This document shows positions 22,152 to 24,664 of a stretch of 24,664 nucleotides of DNA, piece by piece; position 1 is the stretch's first letter; each line of letters starts with the position of its first letter. Below the pieces are notes generated by a model. It saw only the letters and a program-made list of their open reading frames with translations, was not told where the DNA came from and did no database searches. This stretch comes from UBA6100 sp049658145 (GTDB lineage Bacteria; Actinomycetota; Coriobacteriia; Anaerosomatales; Anaerosomataceae), in contig JBASOJ010000017.1 in NCBI GenBank assembly GCA_049658145.1, positions 1 to 24,664 of the forward strand. The letters are read 5' to 3'. The translations under genes and the position numbers were made by a program.

Positions 22152-22595
22152 CTAGTGACTGCCCCGGGATTCGAAGCGCCTCCGGGCGAGATGCACGCCG
22201 AGCTGCACCACTACGACGATCAGGGCGAACATCGCCACCACGTTGTACGTGCCGAAGGAGTCCCCGATCCCGCCCACATCGCCGGCCAGCTCGAAGAACC
22301 GCACCTGTGTGGCGCCGAGGGCCAGAACCGAGAACATCACGAAGAACACATGCGGGAGGCCGGAGGGAAGGTGCACGCCGCCCGCGAACGACACGCCGAA
22401 TGCCACCAGCAGGAAGACCATATCGATCGCGATGAGCGGTACGAGCGCGGCCTGGATCTCGGCCGAACCACCGGCGGTCATCGATGAGTAGACGTCGTAG
22501 GCCGCCTCGCCAAGCACTCCGCCGACGGGCGCGAACGCGACGAGCGCGAGCGCCGTGACAGCCACGAACGTGAGTATCGCCGTGATCTTACCCAT
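22152..22595 (-). CDS. Four-helix membrane protein of unknown function
   Basis: 147 residues with four helices: TAILTFVAVTALALVAFAPV (near 4-24), LVPLIAIDMVFLLVAFGVSF (50-72), VFFVMFSVLALGATQVRFFE (83-104) and VVAMFALIVVVVQLGVHLA (118-137), ending in a basic RRRFESRGSH. No family is recognised. The ATG overlaps the purE stop by eight bases (ATGGGTAA), so it is translated by coupling and has only a weak SD of its own. It is the last gene of the purD-purE operon; nothing links it to purine synthesis beyond that. Confidence 0.7.
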   Translation of the reverse strand: MGKITAILTFVAVTALALVAFAPVGGVLGEAAYDVYSSMTAGGSAEIQAALVPLIAIDMVFLLVAFGVSFAGGVHLPSGLPHVFFVMFSVLALGATQVRFFELAGDVGGIGDSFGTYNVVAMFALIVVVVQLGVHLARRRFESRGSH

Positions 22596-23052
22596 CGGCG
22601 AGCGCCCGCTTGAACTCCGCGATCCGCGCCTGATACTCGGGCATCCCGGCTCCCAGGATCTGCGTCGCAAGGATCGCGGCGTTCTTCGCCCCGTTGATGG
22701 CCACGCAGGCGACCGGCACACCGGTGGGCATCTGCACCATCGAGAGCAGCGAGTCGAGTCCGCCCAGATCGCTCGTCTTCATCGGGACGGTGATCACCGG
22801 CAGCGGTGTGTACGCAGCCACCACACCGCCGAGATGCGCGGCCTTCCCGGCGGCGGCGACGATCACACGGATACCCCGCGCGGCGGCCCCGCTCGCCCAC
22901 TCGTGCACGCGCGCCGGCTGGCGGTGCGCCGAGGCGATCACGACCTCGTACGGCACGCCGAGCTCCTCAAGCTGCGCTGAGCACTCCTCCATCACGCCGA
23001 GGTCGCTCTTCGAGCCCATGATGATGCCCACGAGCGGCGTCGTTTCGGCCAT
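22588..23052 (-). CDS. purE: N5-carboxyaminoimidazole ribonucleotide mutase
   Basis: 154 residues, class I PurE, which moves the carboxyl group from N5 to C4 of the imidazole in purine synthesis. Signatures: VGIIMGSKSDLGVMEECSAQ at the N-terminus, YEVVIASAHRQPARVHEW with the catalytic His in SAHR (Q replaces the common T of SAHRTP), AAAGKAAHLGGVVAAYTPLP with active-site His, and a C-terminal helix. A partner PurK is not in the window. AGGGGAGG four bases before ATG 23052 fixes the start; a 68-codon extension upstream is rejected. Ten nucleotides after the HemN-like gene. Confidence 0.93.
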   Translation of the reverse strand: MAETTPLVGIIMGSKSDLGVMEECSAQLEELGVPYEVVIASAHRQPARVHEWASGAAARGIRVIVAAAGKAAHLGGVVAAYTPLPVITVPMKTSDLGGLDSLLSMVQMPTGVPVACVAINGAKNAAILATQILGAGMPEYQARIAEFKRALADG

Positions 23053-23062
23053 GGCCCCTCCC

Positions 23063-24382
23063 CTATCCTTCGTCCGCGCATCCGGCATCGCACGTGGTCC
23101 CGTCGCCGAAGAGCAGCTGCCGCTCATCGGAGGCGAGCGCGTTGCGCGCCGCGTCGCGGAGGCTGTTGAGCTGTGCGAACATCGTGCGCTGCATGACCAC
23201 CGCCAGGTAGCGGCCGGTCTCGGAAAGCGTGAGCTCCTCGTCCGTGTCGGTCGCAAACCCGCCGAACGTCCGGAAGAAGAGCATCTCCTTCCACAACCCT
23301 CGCTCGACGCTCACGCCGAAATCGCGCTTGAACCGCTGCTTGTCGAGCCGAAGGCCGAAGAGCGACATCAGGAACCGGTAGCGCATCCGATCGATGGGCC
23401 GATTGGTGGCGCTGCCCACGGCCACCGGCATGCGCCCTTCGGTGATCGCGGCATTGTAGTCCCGGAGCGAGAACGTGGTGAGGTAGATGTCGCCGCGCAG
23501 GTAGCTGAACGCGCCGCTGCCGATGCCCACGTACTCCTCGTAGTCCACGATGTACTCGTCGATCATGCCGCCGCCGATGCGCGAGAACGTCCAGGCGGTC
23601 GAGAACTCGAAGGTGTCGGCGAGTTTGCGCGACAAGAGTTGGTAGTAGCGCGCCTCGCGGTTGTAGTCCACCATACCCACGGTGCGCTTGAGCTGGTTCG
23701 CCACCGAGCGCGACGCCATGAGCGGGTAGAACGTGGTCTGGTTGCAGCGGCTCGCCTTTACCATCTCGATGTCCCGGCGCAGGACCTCCTCGGTCTGGCT
23801 CGGGAAGTTGAAGATCATGTCCACATTGAGCGAGTGGAAGAACCCTTCGAGCGACTGGATACGCTCGAGGATCTCGGCACCGGATCCGTACTTGTCGTAG
23901 CGGTCCATCTGCTTGAGCAGCTCGTCATCGAAGCTCTGCACACCCACGCTCATGCGCTGCACGCGGCTCTTCAGCGGCTCGAGCACCTCCGGGATGAGGT
24001 GGTTCGGGTTCGTCTCGGTGGAAACCTCCAGCGCGCCGAAGAGCTCACGTGCGAGGTCGATCGTCTGGCAGAGCTCGTCCACGAGGATCGTGGGCGTTCC
24101 TCCGCCGATGTAGAGCGAGTCGAACGTGTAGCCGAGGTCGGCCACCATGCGCATCTGCTGCCGCAGACTCGTGAAGTACGCTCGGGCCGGATCCTCCGCG
24201 AAGGGGAATCGGTTGAAGCTGCAGTACGGGCACAGCCGCTCGCAGAACGGCACGTGCGCGTAGAGCAGGTACTGCTTGCCCTCCTCGGGTACGGGCAGCG
24301 ACGGCACCTTGCGGGGTGTGTCGCTGAAGTAGCTCCCCTGCGTGGTGGTGACCGCCGCCGAGAGAAGGCGCTCGGCGAGCAT
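23063..24382 (-). CDS. HemN/HemW-like radical SAM protein
   Basis: 439 residues. The radical SAM cluster motif is C47-x3-C51-x2-C54 in HVPFCERLCPYCSFNRFPF, the SAM motif GGGTPT at 93-98, then TETNPN, RMSVGVQSFDDELLKQMDR and NVDMIFNFPSQTEEVL: the coproporphyrinogen dehydrogenase superfamily plan. The C-terminal domain departs from true HemN and HemW, and the protein ends in a short CDAGC tail (C431, C435). It may be a heme chaperone, a heme-pathway enzyme or a SAM-dependent enzyme of other use. It is wedged between purD and purE: its ATG overlaps the purD stop by one base (TGATG) and purE starts 10 nt after its stop. Confidence 0.85.
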   Translation of the reverse strand: MLAERLLSAAVTTTQGSYFSDTPRKVPSLPVPEEGKQYLLYAHVPFCERLCPYCSFNRFPFAEDPARAYFTSLRQQMRMVADLGYTFDSLYIGGGTPTILVDELCQTIDLARELFGALEVSTETNPNHLIPEVLEPLKSRVQRMSVGVQSFDDELLKQMDRYDKYGSGAEILERIQSLEGFFHSLNVDMIFNFPSQTEEVLRRDIEMVKASRCNQTTFYPLMASRSVANQLKRTVGMVDYNREARYYQLLSRKLADTFEFSTAWTFSRIGGGMIDEYIVDYEEYVGIGSGAFSYLRGDIYLTTFSLRDYNAAITEGRMPVAVGSATNRPIDRMRYRFLMSLFGLRLDKQRFKRDFGVSVERGLWKEMLFFRTFGGFATDTDEELTLSETGRYLAVVMQRTMFAQLNSLRDAARNALASDERQLLFGDGTTCDAGCADEG

Positions 24383-24664
24383 CAGGCCCCGTCCTCCGAA
24401 CGCAGCGCGCGCAGCCCGATGTCGGTGCGGTAGTGCATGCCCTCGAAGTAGATGCAGTCCACGGCGCGGTACGCGCGGTCGCGGGCCTCGGCGAACGTGG
24501 GCGCCACCGCGGTCACGTCGAGCACGCGGCCGCCGGAAGTGACCAGCTGACCCTCCGGCGAGAGTGCGGTGCCCGCATGGAAGACGGTGACGCCCTCGAT
24601 CGCGGCTGCTTCATCCAGACCGGTGATGGGCCTGCCGGTGGGATAGTGGTCGGGATAGCCGTCC
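24382..24664 (-). CDS. purD: Phosphoribosylamine-glycine ligase, C-terminal part
   Basis: The last 93 residues are visible; the gene continues beyond the right edge. The stretch DGYPDHYPTGRPITGLDEAA, VTVFHAGTALSPEGQLVTSG, GRVLDVTAVAPTFAEARDRA and IYFEGMHYRTDIGLRAL is the C-terminal GARS domain of PurD, which joins glycine to phosphoribosylamine in purine synthesis. It ends TGATG, directly starting the HemN-like gene. Confidence 0.9.
   Translation of the reverse strand, partial: DGYPDHYPTGRPITGLDEAAAIEGVTVFHAGTALSPEGQLVTSGGRVLDVTAVAPTFAEARDRAYRAVDCIYFEGMHYRTDIGLRALRSEDGA

Noticed and set aside
22694..24433. A 579-codon plus-strand frame
   Set aside because: Antisense to purE and the HemN-like gene; composition typical of a complementary-strand shadow.
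1..24664. CRISPR arrays, insertion sequences, complete rRNA or tRNA genes
   Set aside because: No regularly spaced repeats, transposase motifs, terminal inverted repeats or RNA-gene cores were seen on either strand.

Overview
This is a high-GC window in which almost every gene has a good Shine-Dalgarno (SD) site and many stop/start codons overlap. The gene set suggests an actinobacterium, possibly an anaerobic, Coriobacteriia-like lineage: a two-subunit (split) transketolase, radical SAM enzymes, a TIGR00300-type ornithine cyclodeaminase, an ECF sigma factor with a DUF5667 partner, and an actinobacterial-type 16S 3'-end sequence copied in an intergenic region. The taxonomic placement is inference; no rRNA or tRNA gene is present.

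Layout. (1) 1-840: a debris zone with the start of a ribbon-helix-helix antitoxin, a Fic-protein fragment fused in frame upstream of it, and a fragment of a metallo-beta-lactamase-fold hydrolase. (2) 862-9614: a Calvin-cycle locus. On the minus strand lies one tight operon, rbcL-rbcS-cbbX-rpe-fbp-prk-fba (red-type form I RuBisCO, its CbbX activase and a proteobacterial-type class I phosphoribulokinase). Divergent from it on the plus strand are the two transketolase halves. A 310-bp intergenic region holds a perfect 8-bp inverted repeat, and related hairpins end the transcripts on both sides. Together these genes cover CO2 fixation, ribulose-bisphosphate regeneration and RuBisCO repair. No cbbR, gapA or pgk lies in the window. 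(3) 9615-10410: mostly non-coding, with stacked hairpins, a 17-nt exact copy of the 16S rRNA 3' terminus (on the other strand, a perfect SD before a 13-codon frame), and a frameshifted PLDc_N membrane-protein gene.

(4) 10411-13640: a radical SAM/SPASM protein, a membrane protein with an HELGH motif, and divergently an ECF sigma factor with a DUF5667 membrane protein. A palindromic ECF-type promoter lies between the last two transcription units. (5) 13855-17129: hisG, a promoter, a 75-residue protein coupled to an 8-helix sensor-like membrane protein, then rsgA. (6) 17163-20037: a second copy of the membrane-protein family, with HQLGH in place of HELGH, an orphan hybrid-free histidine kinase with a small membrane partner, msrB, and an msrA with its middle deleted. 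(7) 20262-24664: a TIGR00300 enzyme, a DUF427 protein, and a minus-strand operon purD-(HemN-like radical SAM)-purE-(4-helix membrane protein).

The strongest leads for something undescribed are the paired HELGH/HQLGH membrane proteins with a possible shared ECF promoter motif, and the structured intergenic segment carrying a replica of the 16S tail. The Calvin operon itself is well understood, but its setting, flanked by truncated genes, suggests acquisition or rearrangement.
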